A DNA stretch of 64,000 nt, taken from assembly GCA_963691655.1 (NCBI GenBank), contig OY829327.1:67406079-67470078 (forward strand). The letters are read 5' to 3'. Position numbers and translations under genes: made by a program. Of this stretch, positions 46,937 to 57,961 are shown in pieces. The stretch's first letter is position 1, and each line of letters opens with the position of its first letter. The notes beneath the pieces were generated by a model. That model searched no databases, was not told where the DNA came from, and saw nothing but the letters and a program-made list of their open reading frames with translations. This stretch comes from Toxonevra muliebris. Its lineage: Eukaryota > Arthropoda > Insecta > Diptera > Pallopteridae.

Positions 46937-46949
46937 TAAGCAGGCCCTT
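46937..46949. repeat. right target-site duplication of the SINE
   Basis: TAAGCAGGCCCTT directly after the AACCT repeats. Confidence 0.9.
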
Positions 46950-47659
46950 CAATTTTTTGGTTTGGAGAAATCGATTTTTAAAAAAGTATGCTATTTGAAA
47001 GTATTGTTTCGAAAATATTTTGTAAAAATTTCAGAGAACGCAGAGTGCTTTCGTAGATATAGACTATTATAGCCTCGAATGCCAGTCAGGCCAAAACAGT
47101 TGCGGCGGGGCTTCGACTTCCCCTTCGGCCGTTCAGAAAGGCTTTGCTATGCTTTCGTTCAGCACCTCCTGCTTAATAACTCTTAATCATTGCTGACTAA
47201 TCTCTAAACTTACAGATTTCGATCAGCCACCATAAAGAAGATGAAGTATATTTTATATGTAAAAACCGATAGTCAAAACTTTGAACCCGTTTTTTTCAAA
47301 ACAAAGTTTTTGCCATTTTTTATTTTTTTGTCAAAAGAAATTCCATGTCTTCTCCTTTGATGTCCAAAAAAGGGCTGAAGCTTATATGTTAAGAATTCCG
47401 GAGTCAGAAAGTACGTTTCTATTAATCTACTAGTCCCATGAAAATTGGTTAAGGTTTGGGCAGAGAAAGTTTAGGGTCGCCTTAAAATAATACTCACTGA
47501 GATCAATTCCGTTTTTGTAAAATGTTTATATGGAAAGTGAATGTAGCTGTTAAAATATGAAATTATACTAATGCGGGGAATTCGATCGAAAATAGGGGGA
47601 TTTTCTTGAGGGTTTTCGGGGAGAGAGAAAAAATGAGTTGGCATCCCTGATTACGTGAA

Positions 47660-47835
47660 AAAACGAAGGTATGCAGTTGTTATTCGGCTACATACAATCA
47701 AGCAGAGAGACATCTCGTAGTTTTATCATATGTGCTTTAGTAAGAGAGTCGATGTAGAAGTCTCGGCTTGACTGCGTGTACTAGGTGATGTTTGTGCCGA
47801 TAAGTTTAGAAAGTATCAGAAGGAAGAAAAACGTT
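47660..47835 (+). repeat. dispersed repeat R, copy 3 (shorter, diverged)
   Basis: Shares TACATACAATCAAGCAGAGA, ATGTGCTTTAGTAAGAGAG and TTTGTGCCGATAA-type blocks with the copies at 46155 and 57425. A G-rich TACGTAA MITE copy follows within 100 bases, so the two may be halves of one larger element. Confidence 0.6.
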
Positions 47836-47924
47836 AACTTTTCAAAGTTTCACTTTTACTGTGACTGCTTGCAAACACATAATTTTTTATATGTAAAAGA
47901 AAATCGAGTGGTTGATTGTGATTT

Positions 47925-48118
47925 TTAGTGTAAACTAGTGTTAGTAATGTAAAAATCATTAGCAAGTTTATATATGAATATTCTATAGACGATAAGGATG
48001 CACAATGCATTAAAATGGCGAAATAGAAATTTGTTACGTTACGTTTTGTAACGATGTGTTACGACCAAGGGGGAGGGATCAAAAATTGCGTTACGTAATA
48101 TGTGAATGGCCCCTAATT
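47925..48118 (+). mobile_element. G-rich TACGTAA MITE family, copy 2
   Basis: Blocks AATGTAAAAATCATTAGCAA, AGACGATAAGGATGCACAAT, TTTGTAACGATGTGTTACGA, CCAAGGGGGAGGGATC and TTGCGTTACGTAATATGTGA, ending GGCCCC. Same order as the copies at 45490 and 63611. Confidence 0.75.
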
Positions 48119-48954
48119 AATATTTAGAAAATGTATCTCTAATTTTTTTATTTTTTGGTAATTTATATTTGCAAATGCAATTAGCATTATAATCTCTTGA
48201 TACTAATAAAACGAGAATTACATTAATTCGTAGCATATAAAGTTATGTAAATATGTACAACCACACATACTAACTGATCCAGAGATTCCTGAAGGGGGAG
48301 GGGGGCAGCTTAATTTGTTGGTCCCTTAAATTTTTGTTTTATCTTATGACCGATGATCAAAATTAAACATTTTCATTTGTAAGGGAGAGTTTAGGGTTAA
48401 CCACCCTCCCCTCCTTTGGATCCCCGCTAGTGTGCAAGCATATGTCGATGCAAAATAATGTTTTATTTTTCGAATGGTGGTAAACTGCAAATTTATTTGT
48501 TTGTATAAAATTAGCCATGAACAAATACAAACATTTGTTTAGAGGTAATGCATATCTAAATAATTCCACAAAATTTAATATTAGTCAAATTAAATGTAAA
48601 TCCTAATGCAAATATTTAAAATTCACTAAATTTTACTAAATCTGAGTAATTTCTATAAATGATATTTTGTACCTACAATTTTGTAATTTGACAGGGGATG
48701 TAAATTTTAAAACACAGATACATTTAAAATTTACAAAAGAATATTGTTAATATTATGAATTGTTCGTTAAGCCCGAAGAAAATTGCTTAAGAAAAAAATT
48801 CCAGTTATGATTAAAAAGGTAATTTTAAAAGTATTTGGTTTAAAATTAAAAAAAAAAAAACACCAGAAAAAGTGAAAAAAAATGTATGAAATTTTTATTT
48901 GAGTCGATAAATCGATGCTTACCATTTACTTGTACAAGATTATTTTATTAAATG

Positions 48955-49260
48955 TTGACCACTACTACATTGTAAGTTATGCATGAGAAAAGGTCAATTT
49001 AGAACTACTTTTTCGAGCATTGCTGTTGGTATCTCGTTAATAACATGTGTAATGTTATTTCCCAAGGTTGTGCAACAGACTCTGGTTTATCGGCATAGAC
49101 AAGTGATTTTACGTAACCCCACAAAAAAAAGTTTGGAGGCGTCAAAACACTGGTCCGAAACGTGAGATGAATTTTTCACCGAACTCATCTCCCAATAGGT
49201 CTATTGTTTCACGTGCTGTGTGGGAATGTAGCGCCATCTGTCGACCAGATTAAGCTCGTA
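48955..49260 (-). pseudogene. mariner-like (IS630-type) transposase C-terminal remnant
   Basis: In shifting minus-strand frames one reads HTARETIDLLGDEFGEKFIS, RFGPV, then LQTFFCGVT and, in the next frame, GYVKSLVYADKPESVAQP. The order HTARETxDLL, ISRxGPV, LDxFLWGYVK and YADKP is the C-terminal half of the mariner-type transposases common in insects. Stops and frameshifts interrupt it, and the WPPRSCDLTP box with its last catalytic acid is lost. Terminal repeats were not found. Confidence 0.75.
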
Positions 49261-49784
49261 CGCCATGGACGGTAACGTGGCCATAGATCGTGTGAAGAGA
49301 CGGCGGACCACTTTCTTAGTGTCTGTCCCGCTTTCTGCCAGATCAAAGTAAGCATATTTGGTACTGGAATGTTGGGAGACAAACACCTGAGCTTTCTAAC
49401 ACCGCCGGATCTGCTAAAATTTATTAATAAATCTGGTAGATTTAAAGAATAGCAAAAGGGAACACAGGATATAGTACAATGGACGTAAAACTTGTCTGTG
49501 TGCTGTATTCTTGAATAATACCTTTGTCTGTTCTAACAAAAAAAAAAAAAACCGTCATCTTTAAAGATGTATGGAGCAATGATTCCGCCAGCCCTTTATA
49601 AAGACAATCATTTCTAGAGGTAATTAGGATGTTTTTTTTTTATATGTATATAATTTAATGTAACAGGAGAATTATTCGGAATTTCAAAATGTTATTAAAA
49701 CTTATGCTAAAAATGTTCTTTAAATATACCGGAATATACCTGGGACATTCTCTGTCAACGGGAGACCTCCCCCCCCCATCTCCC

Positions 49785-50279
49785 TGTCCAAAATTGGTTA
49801 AGGTATTTTAGGGCATATAAGTTTTTTGGAAAGAGAGACACGAAAAACTGTTTTTTGGGATTTTTAATTTTTTGAGGTTAGGGACGATACGTAACATTTC
49901 CCGTTGAAAATAATGTTAGATTCATGTTCATCAACTGAAATTACACAAAATGGGCTTTCCCCGTCGTTTTATGATGACTTGGGTAAACGTGAGACCCGAA
50001 AAACAGCCTTTTTGACCTTTTTTGAGGTTCCCACGAAAAATAATATTAGACTCATATTCAGCGAACAAAAATAAACGAAAAAAGGCATTATCTGTTCTTT
50101 TATGATGACTTGGGTAAACGAATGCTTGATAAAACCATTCTCTCAAGGTGAGGTCATAGACTTGCAGCCGCCATATTGGTCTGCTATCATGTCAAACAAA
50201 AAAGGCATTTGAAACTAGAGATAATAAGCTTTCATTTGAACCAAAATATGCTCTAAAATACCTTAACCAATTTTGGACA
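49785..50279. mobile_element. MITE with 34-bp inverted repeats and internal tandem copies
   Basis: Left arm TGTCCAAAATTGGTTAAGGT (49785-49818) and right arm (50246-50279) are reverse complements with one mismatch over 34 bases. Inside, TTTTATGATGACTTGGGTAAAC occurs twice, 132 bases apart, together with paired ACCCGAAAAAC/TTTTTTGAGGTT blocks, a tandem duplication of about 130 bp. Non-coding; superfamily unassigned. Confidence 0.85.
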
Positions 50280-50303
50280 TATATCCATAGAAATTCCCTT
50301 ATC

Positions 50304-50570
50304 AGTAGTGGGGTATAATTTCCACTAGTTTTGAAGTAGTTGGGTTCGATTTCCACCAAACGTTTAGTGGTAGTGGAAATAAAATCCCACTACCACTGAA
50401 CATTTGGTGACAATGGAATATGATTTCCACTACCACTAAATATTTAGTGGTAGTTGGCTCTGGGATTTTATTTCCACTATCATTAAAGGTTTAGTTGGAC
50501 TTGATAGTGTGATTTGACTTCCACTATCACTAAAGATTTATTGTTATTGAAAACTATAGTGCAGTCAAAA
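50304..50570. repeat. array of CCACTACCACTAAA palindromes
   Basis: Repeats of TTTCCACTACCACTAAA and its complement. Arms 50354-50376 and 50386-50409 form a 23-bp stem with two mismatches around a 9-base loop. 50429-50454 is a perfect 26-bp palindrome centred on AAATATTT. More diverged units follow to about 50570. Confidence 0.85.
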
Positions 50571-51321
50571 TTTAGTAACTAAATCTCCAGTCTGTCAGAG
50601 ACCAACCGGAATAAAAGCCCTGGTAAACTTTATTTCAATATCCCCGGGAAACTATGAGAGATAAGTTTAAACGAACTCATAAAATCTTAAAACAGTTTGA
50701 ATGGAACTAGGGTAGCCAGACGTACTGATTTTGTCAGTACGCGAATCTACTGATTTTTTAACTTTTTATTTCTTTTAGTGGGGATATTTCTAAATCTTCA
50801 TCTTAAATCTACTTTAAAATCTTTTAATCAAAGTGTTTGCATGTAGATCGAAAAACTGTGGATTGCAAATAAATGTATAAATTTTTCGACTTCTCTCTTA
50901 ATGCAACTACTTTCAGTTAAATGCTCACTTTTAAGAGAAAGGCCCAAAATAGACTTGTCCCTGCGATTTAATAAAATGAGCATATAATAAAAAGTAAAAA
51001 TGTACTGGTTTTTCAATTGAATTCAAAATTCCGCCGCCTTTACCACAAACCAAAAAACATCCGAGGATGTGGTATCAAAACGGAGCTCTAGTACTAATTG
51101 TGTTCGCGGTATCAACCATCACTATAAAAACAGTAACAAATTGACTTGAAATTTGACTTCAAATATAGATTATAGAAATAAGCTTCAAATGTGGATTAAT
51201 AAAATCGTTTTTTGGAAATACGTCCATCGATTCACTGCTGGAAACTGAAATGAAAGATTTTTCCTCGTCTAGCTCATGAAAATGTTGCTCTTCAATCACC
51301 GTTTTCGTTTGCACTAATATA

Positions 51322-52514
51322 CAGTCTTTTCAACAAGAGCGTGTACGGCCTAAGTCCTTTAAAAAAGGCCCCAATAAAAAAAAATTCACATTATTTTTAA
51401 ACATTTCTTTGTCCAACGCGCTGAGATATCAATATACTGTTCAGTTACCAAAATTTTGAGTTACTTAGTGGTAACGCGAGGTCATATTATCTCTAGCTTT
51501 TGGGCGTACGATTGCGACAAACACCGCCATTTTGACTTAATCTGTCGTTTCAGTTGGGCAATGCTCTTAGCATTTTTTCTGCTCGTCTTAAGCTTAATAA
51601 TTGCTCAAAAATTTTCAATGTGGTTAGGATCTGAAGATTGAGAGGCGCAGTCCAAAATTCTTATCAATTCTATTCAATTTTCCTCTTTTCACTTACTGCA
51701 CAAGCGACTTTGATGTTAAGGGTCCTGCCCTCTTAAAGAACTCAATTTCGATTTCTTTTCCCAAACCAGTTATTGGTATAAATGGATTATGTACTGGATA
51801 TCCAAATTTCTCGTAAACATGATAATCGCGTCGAAACTCTGTTTTCAAAAGCATCCCCAAACATGAGCTTTTCCTGGATGCTTAACTAATCTCAGAACCA
51901 TCTTACTGCCTTTAATGGACAATGCACATTTTATGGTACCTGCCGTCAATAAAAAAGATTCGTCTGTAAAGTTCACATCGCTCCAATCATTATCCATATG
52001 TTCGACAGCCCACTCCTGCCATTTTTTGGTTTGTTTTACCGTCAGTAAGAGTTTGGTTATGGTAGCTCAGAATTCAATTTGGAATTCATTTAAACGACTT
52101 TGAATTATACTAAGGGATATATTAGTGACCTTCTGGGACAGTTTTTCTTGGGCTGCTTCAAGTGCTTCAAAAACCCATGCTAATGATTTGGTAAGTCCTA
52201 AACATTCTGGTGTCTTCTAAAAAATCGGTTCCATTTCTTTACGAATGCTTTCAACTTCTCAAGATATTTGCAGCACCTTCCTAGGATATTTTGGATTCCT
52301 TTGAATGTGAGCAAAGAATGGCAGCTTAAAAACGTTTTGCATACTCGGAGTATGATTTGAAAAATTGTTTAAACAAAGAAATTATAATTGCGATTGTTTG
52401 AAAAGTTATACAGCGCCATTCGCAATGAAATGTTGAATGTTAAGAATAAAGTTCAATTTGATGCTTAAAGTTGTTCGTACAATTAATCCGTACACGCTCT
52501 TGTTGAAAGGACTG
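51322..52514 (-). mobile_element. Tc1-like transposon (1193 bp), inactive
   Basis: Terminal inverted repeats CAGTCTTTTCAACAAGAGCG (51322) and, reverse-complemented, CAGTCCTTTCAACAAGAGCG (52514), matching through TGTACGG, 26 of 27 bases. TA precedes the left end; the right flank is CA, probably a mutated TA. Length and TIRs fit Tc1. A broken transposase runs on the minus strand between them. Confidence 0.88.
51450..52300 (-). pseudogene. Tc1-like transposase, broken
   Basis: Recognisable pieces in order: KKWQEWAVEHMDNDWSDVNF then TDESF (first catalytic Asp region, about 51940-52050), HPGKAHVWGCF (about 51855), and DCASQSSDPNHIENF (the SPDLNPIENLW box with its final Glu, about 51600-51650), then KRQIKSKW. 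In-frame stops and frameshifts separate them and the second catalytic Asp box is not clear. Fills the inverted-repeat element around it; not functional. Confidence 0.8.
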
Positions 52515-53925
52515 CATATTCCACTCTTAAACAATGAATTTACTATCTTTACTTTCGTATTTTAGTTTTTTTCCTATTCATCTCATTAGATTTTATAAAT
52601 TAATATTTAAACGTTTTTCTTTTAACTTTTGATGTTCATTGACACACTAAGAATGGGTGGGTATATTCCATTTAATATCAAATTGAAAGCAAATATGGGA
52701 TTCAAATTTCCTTTCCGATTTGAGAATGATTTTAGATTTCAATTAATATCAAATTGAGAAATCAAAATTTCTCAAACATTTGAAATTGCAAACATTTTGC
52801 ATTTCATTCATGATTGAACATTTACAAATACACATTCACTGTAAATATCCTTTCTTCAATTTGCCTCTAATTAACTGTAAGTTTTAGTAATTCTTCTTTG
52901 CTTTCCGATTGCTAAAATTGCCTTCATTCAATTAAAAGAGAACTTCCAACTTGAATTTCATTTAGAAATTTACTGCTTTGCTTCATTTTGTACTTTCATA
53001 TTGTTTGTATGTGTGTGTATGTGAATTTTTTCAACAATTACCTTTAATTAGAAAAATTTTAGCTTGTAATGAAATGGAAAATTCACTTGAAAAGCGAACA
53101 ACTTTTTGCTCTTTCACTTGTGCAGGAAACACATCTTTATGTATATAAGTATTTACAAATACACGTAAATTTTATAACAACGGCAACAACATCAAGCACA
53201 CATACTTATGTAGTACTACTATGGCATCAAACTCCAACGACCTTGCATGGCATTTGCGCATGAATCGGCAGCAGTCTACTTTACTTACGTAAGCAGGAAG
53301 TACAAATGCAGTGTGCATGGAATGAGCAAAATGCATCAGGGAAGCGAAGATTGCGATGAAGTAGTTAGGGAGAGACACTTGAAACTCTTGATTTGCGCAT
53401 AAAATCAAAGCAAATGTTGTTCAAAATTTATTTATTAATTGCAGCAGAATTTACTTCATTTTAATTTCAATTGCATTTGAAATTAAGGTTGAATTGAAAT
53501 TTATAAATAATGAGTTATATGCATACTGAACATAGAGAATTGATTACACTATGCAACACAAATAAAATCTTGTATTCATTATTTATAAAATAATATACAT
53601 AATAAATTGAAGTGAAATATTACGAAGTTTTAAAAGGTAAAAAATATTACTACTACTTATTACTATGACATGATAGCTCGATGAGGGCTAGACAGAGCTT
53701 CGCTTATCCATTCATATCGTGCGTGCTATATTTGTGTATAATGTTAATGCCAAATCCGAATCTTCTATTCCTCTTTCATTTACGGCAGTATATTTTTCTT
53801 TTTGCCCAAGAATGACGAACACTGGTAACTTTCTTTCCCAAAAAGGAAAAGACGTATTTTCCACTTCGGTGACCAAGAAAACATGTCTAAAATTTTATCG
53901 GAAAATAATAAAAAGTACCTACTTT
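52515..53925. other. intronic spacer
   Basis: No exon or clear element. AT-rich, with many ATTTCAATT-type phrases at 52660-53010. Confidence 0.4.
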
Positions 53926-53929
53926 ATTT

Positions 53930-54640
53930 ATTGCCTTACCTGCAGGCAAAGAACAATAAGAGAACAAGCAACCAGTAGAAGCAACAAAGTCGCTCTATGT
54001 TGGGTCCCTGGACACGCAGGAATTGATGGTAATGAGCAGGCAGGCGAGCTTGCAAGAAAGGGAGCAGCAACCACTTTCGTGGGACCTGAACCCTTCTGTG
54101 GAATAGGAGATAGTGTAATCAGGGAATTACTCAGGCAAGAAGAGAGGAGCAAGAGGCAAGAACTCTTTACCAATCTTACGGGACTGAGGCAATCCAAAGC
54201 GCTTTTCAGCAATTATAATAAGAGTAGATACGCATTCTGCATTGGTCTCAACAAAAATAGTTTGCGCATATTAGCTGGTATTCTGACTGGGCATTGCGGG
54301 CTCAGAGAACACTTTTGCAAGATAGGGGTTAAGCAAAGCTCAATTTGTAGGTTTTGTAATGAGGAAGACGAATCATCAGAACATATTTTAGCTCAATGTG
54401 GAGCACTGATCCACAAAAGAAGGAAATGTCTGGGCATACACCAAGTGCCCAGTACCGAACTAGCATCCATAGATCCGGGCGCAATACTCAAATTCTTGAG
54501 GGAGACTGGACTGGATGAGGTATTCTAGGCAGATTAGACTAGATAGAAAAGAGAAACGTACAATAGATCTTATAGGTCGCGGTACAACGACAGAAACCTC
54601 TAATACAATATAATACAGTACAACCAGTAGGAGAAGGATT
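53930..54640 (+). pseudogene. 5'-truncated LINE: RNase H end and zinc finger
   Basis: An open frame (about 53940-54528) encodes VALCWVPGHAGIDGNEQAGE then LARKGA, the end of an RNase H domain. The C-terminal domain follows, with NSLRILAGILTGHCGLREHF and a CRFCNEEDESSEHILAQC finger (C-x2-C-x8-H-x4-C). It ends GLDEVF with a TAG. The N-terminal 70 codons before VALCW do not look like LINE sequence, so the junction is near 53930. A 3' untranslated stretch runs to about 54640. This is a typical dead-on-arrival 5' truncation; the remaining frame is undamaged, so the insertion is fairly recent. Belongs to an RNase-H-bearing clade (I/LOA/R1-like). Confidence 0.85.
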
Positions 54641-55129
54641 TTGGTGTTAACCCCCGTCATAAACATTTATGAGCTTAAACGAATACTAATTTCATTTGTT
54701 TTTCGAAATTTTAACTCAAATGCAAACAAATTTAAATGGACATCATATGCTACTTAGAATAGATAAGTTTTATCCGCTCTGTAGTACAACTTTTGTTTTC
54801 AAAACTTTAGGGTGCTTTCGGACTGCAAAAATTTAAAGTGAACACTATGAAAAATTGCTATTTTTATGGCTTTTCGGCACCCATCGCGAAAGAAAATTTC
54901 TTCGGTAGATTATTTCTTAAGAAAATTGAAATTATTCACATATTTTTTATAATGAAGGATGAATACAATTCTAATCCCTGGATTTTCAAGTTTAATTTTA
55001 GGTAAAATGTAGGGATCGCGGGAACGCGGGACTGACATCCTTAATACAGTGTGTCCTAAATTTATAGAGGCACCCACTTTTTCGGGGATAGCTGGAGAAA
55101 ATGCAGGAAGCGCCAAAGTTAAAGCCTCA

Positions 55130-55200
55130 TCACAAGCTGGCACGCTACAAATTTGCTGAGGAGAAGTTGCATTGGATGCATAAATGGTCGAAGTTACAAA
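55130..55200 (+). pseudogene. Tc1-like transposase, short upstream piece
   Basis: The frame reads ARYKFAEEKLHWMHKWSK, matching the stretch just before the first catalytic Asp in Tc3-like transposases. It hits a TAA soon after. A GTAAGT (55231) and a TTTCAG (55281 region) separate it from the main frame at 55271. Confidence 0.55.
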
Positions 55201-55270
55201 ACTTCTGCTTTTATTACTAAGTCATTCAATCCTGTAAGTTTATTTGGGTTTGGATTAAGATTTTCGATAT

Positions 55271-55828
55271 TTGTATATGTTTCAGAGTGTTTGGTCCGAC
55301 GAAAAAAAGTTTAACTTAGATGGCATTCGGAAAGAACCATGTTTTTTTTCCACGCGAAATTTCGTTGGCGGGTCCGTTATGGTATGGGAGGCATACAGCG
55401 GTTTCGGAAAAGTTGGACTGGGCATTGTGTCGCATCGGATGAACAGCGAGAACTACCAAGCAGTGCTTGAAAAGCACCTTAAGCCCTATTTCCGCCGCTA
55501 CCGCTCTGCTAAGCTAATACTTCAACAAGACAGCGCATCGATACACGCTAGCAAATCGACTAAGAAGTGGTTGGCTAAGACGAAAATTCCGGTACTTAAG
55601 TGGTCTGCCGTTTCCCCAGATCTGAATCCAGTAGAAAATGTTTGGGGAATGATGATTGGTGACGTATATGACAATGCGCGGCAGTATTCGACAATTGCGG
55701 AGCTCGAGGTGGGAATTCAGAAGGCTTGGGAAAACATCAGCACAGCCACCATGATGAATCTCAACAACTCAATTGCAAAGCGAATAAAAATGGTTTTCAA
55801 ACACGATGGTACCGCTATTGGTTACTGA
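55271..55828 (+). CDS. Tc1-like transposase, C-terminal catalytic part
   Basis: 185 codons from the first ATG, but the real protein continued upstream. All three catalytic positions are present: D in WSDEKKFNLDG, D in LQQDSASIHAS, and E in SPDLNPVENVWG, with 34 residues between the second D and the E (DD34E). The GGSVMVWEAYS and AKRIKMVFKHDGTAIGY segments are typical. The N-terminal DNA-binding domains are absent, so this copy cannot act alone. It lies between the inverted repeats at 55047 and about 55923. The frame is uninterrupted, which fits a fairly young but 5'-damaged copy. Confidence 0.85.
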   Translation: MYMFQSVWSDEKKFNLDGIRKEPCFFSTRNFVGGSVMVWEAYSGFGKVGLGIVSHRMNSENYQAVLEKHLKPYFRRYRSAKLILQQDSASIHASKSTKKWLAKTKIPVLKWSAVSPDLNPVENVWGMMIGDVYDNARQYSTIAELEVGIQKAWENISTATMMNLNNSIAKRIKMVFKHDGTAIGY

Positions 55829-55923
55829 TTGTTTGTAAGTTATACTCAAAATGTACCAATAAAGTGGGTTTTTGTAATAAAAAATGTGTTTTTTTCTCAA
55901 TGCCCTATTAATGTAGCACACGA

Positions 55924-57424
55924 CTTTTTTCACAAAAACCGTAAAAATAAACAATTGAATTGTCGTAGGCTTGAATAAATGAGGCGGAAGTTGTAAGTCA
56001 TAGATAGAAATACCTTGTTCAAATCGAGTATAGTTAGCTTTTAGAAAAAAAGCTATCCATGAAAAAGTAGGTATGCATATTATTTGTATATTTTTATTCA
56101 AACCCTAGGTAAAATTCTGTAGGCAAGCCGTTTTTCAAAAACAAAGAAAAAGGAACTTCCTTGCACTTCCTACATCACTGCCCAGCTTTGAAATGCGCCT
56201 CCAATTCTTTAATTTCACGGGTTGGTTCTAAACAATCAATAGCCTTTGACAAAATGAAAATGTGATACTAAAATGGTAGCTAAGCGCTAATTGTACTTCA
56301 ACAGCAGAGGAAGTGGCTACGAAACCTACCTATCTACCTCCCGACCCGAAAAAGCAATTTTCATATACCATGAAATTTGTTCTGTTTTTTAAATAAACTT
56401 ATGTTTTGCTTTTTTAAATTTGGTTTTTCTCTCACATTCTTCTAAATTGAAAATGTAATTCCTACGTCTCTACGACATTACTCTACTCAATATGTACAGG
56501 CTCATACCCCATGCTTCGTTGGCTTTCCACCAATGCTAATGAATACAAAAGAATTAATCATTATTATTCTGTATGCAAACAAATTTGTAATTTAAGCTCA
56601 AATGTTTGTTTTTCCCCTTTCCTGCAATTGGCAACATTGCTTCAGGGTATTTCATGTGTTCACATCCTTCAACACGAAGGAAAACTTCACATTTCTTTTG
56701 CTTTATACTTATAAACAAATTTTTTCAAAAATTTGTTTCTTGAGTTGAAATGCTACGATTTTGTGAATTTGCCTGGAAGTGTTGATATAATATAAATTGC
56801 GCGAATATTATCGCAGAATTAACAATATAACAAACACAACTACAACAACCAAAAATGCAAATGTACATAAAAATATTGCGATAAGTATCAAGATTGGGGA
56901 AGGATTCAATTAAAATGTATACAGGATGCGAAGTGAAATTTGTTTAAATTGCATTTTGTTTCACTTTAATACTTAAATTGTATGAAAATAGCATAAATAT
57001 TTGCTATACAAACACTTAAAAAAAAGATAACTACACCCACCAATGCTTACATATTTAATAAAAATAATTTTCTTTTAGCTAAACAAATATTTGCACATAA
57101 TTTTATTTTTAGAAATTCGTATACCGCAGACAGAAAACAATCTAGTTCAATCGCAACCTGAATGCTTGTTTAGAAAATATGGTTTCCGAGTAATATTAGC
57201 TCATATCTTTTATTCAATCTGGCTTCATAAACCGTAACTTAAATTTGCACGCGTGTTCAACAAGTAATGAATTGATTTTTCAGACTAAACTTAAAATTAA
57301 GTCAATCATTAACCTTTGCAATGTAAATATATTTTTAATTGGATTAGACTAGTCAACCGGTCTATGTATGGACCCCATATATGGGACATTATTGTTGAAC
57401 TACACCAAATTTTTTGAAGTGAAA
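55924..57424. other. intronic spacer
   Basis: AT-rich DNA with no exon or clear repeat. 56.4-57.4 kb lacks obvious transposon sequence. Confidence 0.4.
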
Positions 57425-57640
57425 CTTCTTTAGCAACGGAAGCCGCGTTGTTGTTGCACTCATACGAAACCAATAAGAGACGAAGTCATATGGATGTCGG
57501 CCGCATACAATCATGCAGAGAGTCGACTTCTTGCTGTTTTATCTCATTTGCTGTAGTGAGAGAGCTGGATTCCATATAGCTGAATTTTCCTTTCATGTGT
57601 GCTACGTCATTTTTGTGCTGATAAATGTAGAGAGCAAGAA
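57425..57640 (+). repeat. dispersed repeat R, copy 2
   Basis: Matches 46155-46420 over most of its length (see there). It is preceded by TTTTTGAAGTGAAACTTCTT, a phrase that reappears inverted at about 59883-59905 and inside the hairpin at 59364, so GAAGTGAAACTTCTT may be the terminus of this family. Confidence 0.75.
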
Positions 57641-57887
57641 TGATAGAATACAAGATTACGCTAATAACTTGATCAAAATTTTAGAATAGTACATGGTTTC
57701 AAGAATGGTTTTTGATTTAAACGTATGGTCTTTTGAAACAGGCCTACAGTTACTATAATATTTCTAATCAAAAAAATAAACTTAAGCTGTTATTCCTTTT
57801 TACCACAGATTTATTTATTTGTGACATTGTCTTTTTTTTACCCCAATTTCATCATTAATTTTTAAATCTATATAGAAATGAATGGTC

Positions 57888-57950
57888 GCCGTAGCCTAGT
57901 GGTTAGTGTGTTGGACTGCTACGCAGAAATGCCAGGGTTCATATCCCGGC
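57888..57950 (+). repeat. tRNA-derived SINE head or tRNA pseudogene
   Basis: A box TAGCCTAGTGGTTAG at 57892 and B box GGTTCATATCC at 57936, with a CTGC/GCAG anticodon-like stem between. There is no acceptor stem match, so not a working tRNA. No tail matching the SINE at 46625 follows. Confidence 0.5.
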
Positions 57951-57961
57951 AGAATATGTGA

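Larger units (their letters stand above)
55047..55923 (+). mobile_element. Tc1/Tc3-like transposon, decayed
   Basis: The left end TA-CAGTGTGTCCTAAATTTATA and the right end, reverse-complemented, CGTGTGCTACATTAATAGGG, are diverged inverted repeats followed by GGCA; the ACCCACTTT phrase is shared further in. The transposase C-terminal half is open between them, but the N-terminal half is missing. Confidence 0.65.

Noticed and set aside
53719..53930. Start of the 269-codon plus-strand frame as part of the LINE protein
   Set aside because: The first 70 codons do not resemble RNase H; the LINE similarity begins near VALCWVPGH, so the ATG is incidental.
57888..57950. Functional tRNA gene
   Set aside because: No acceptor-stem pairing and an imperfect T stem.
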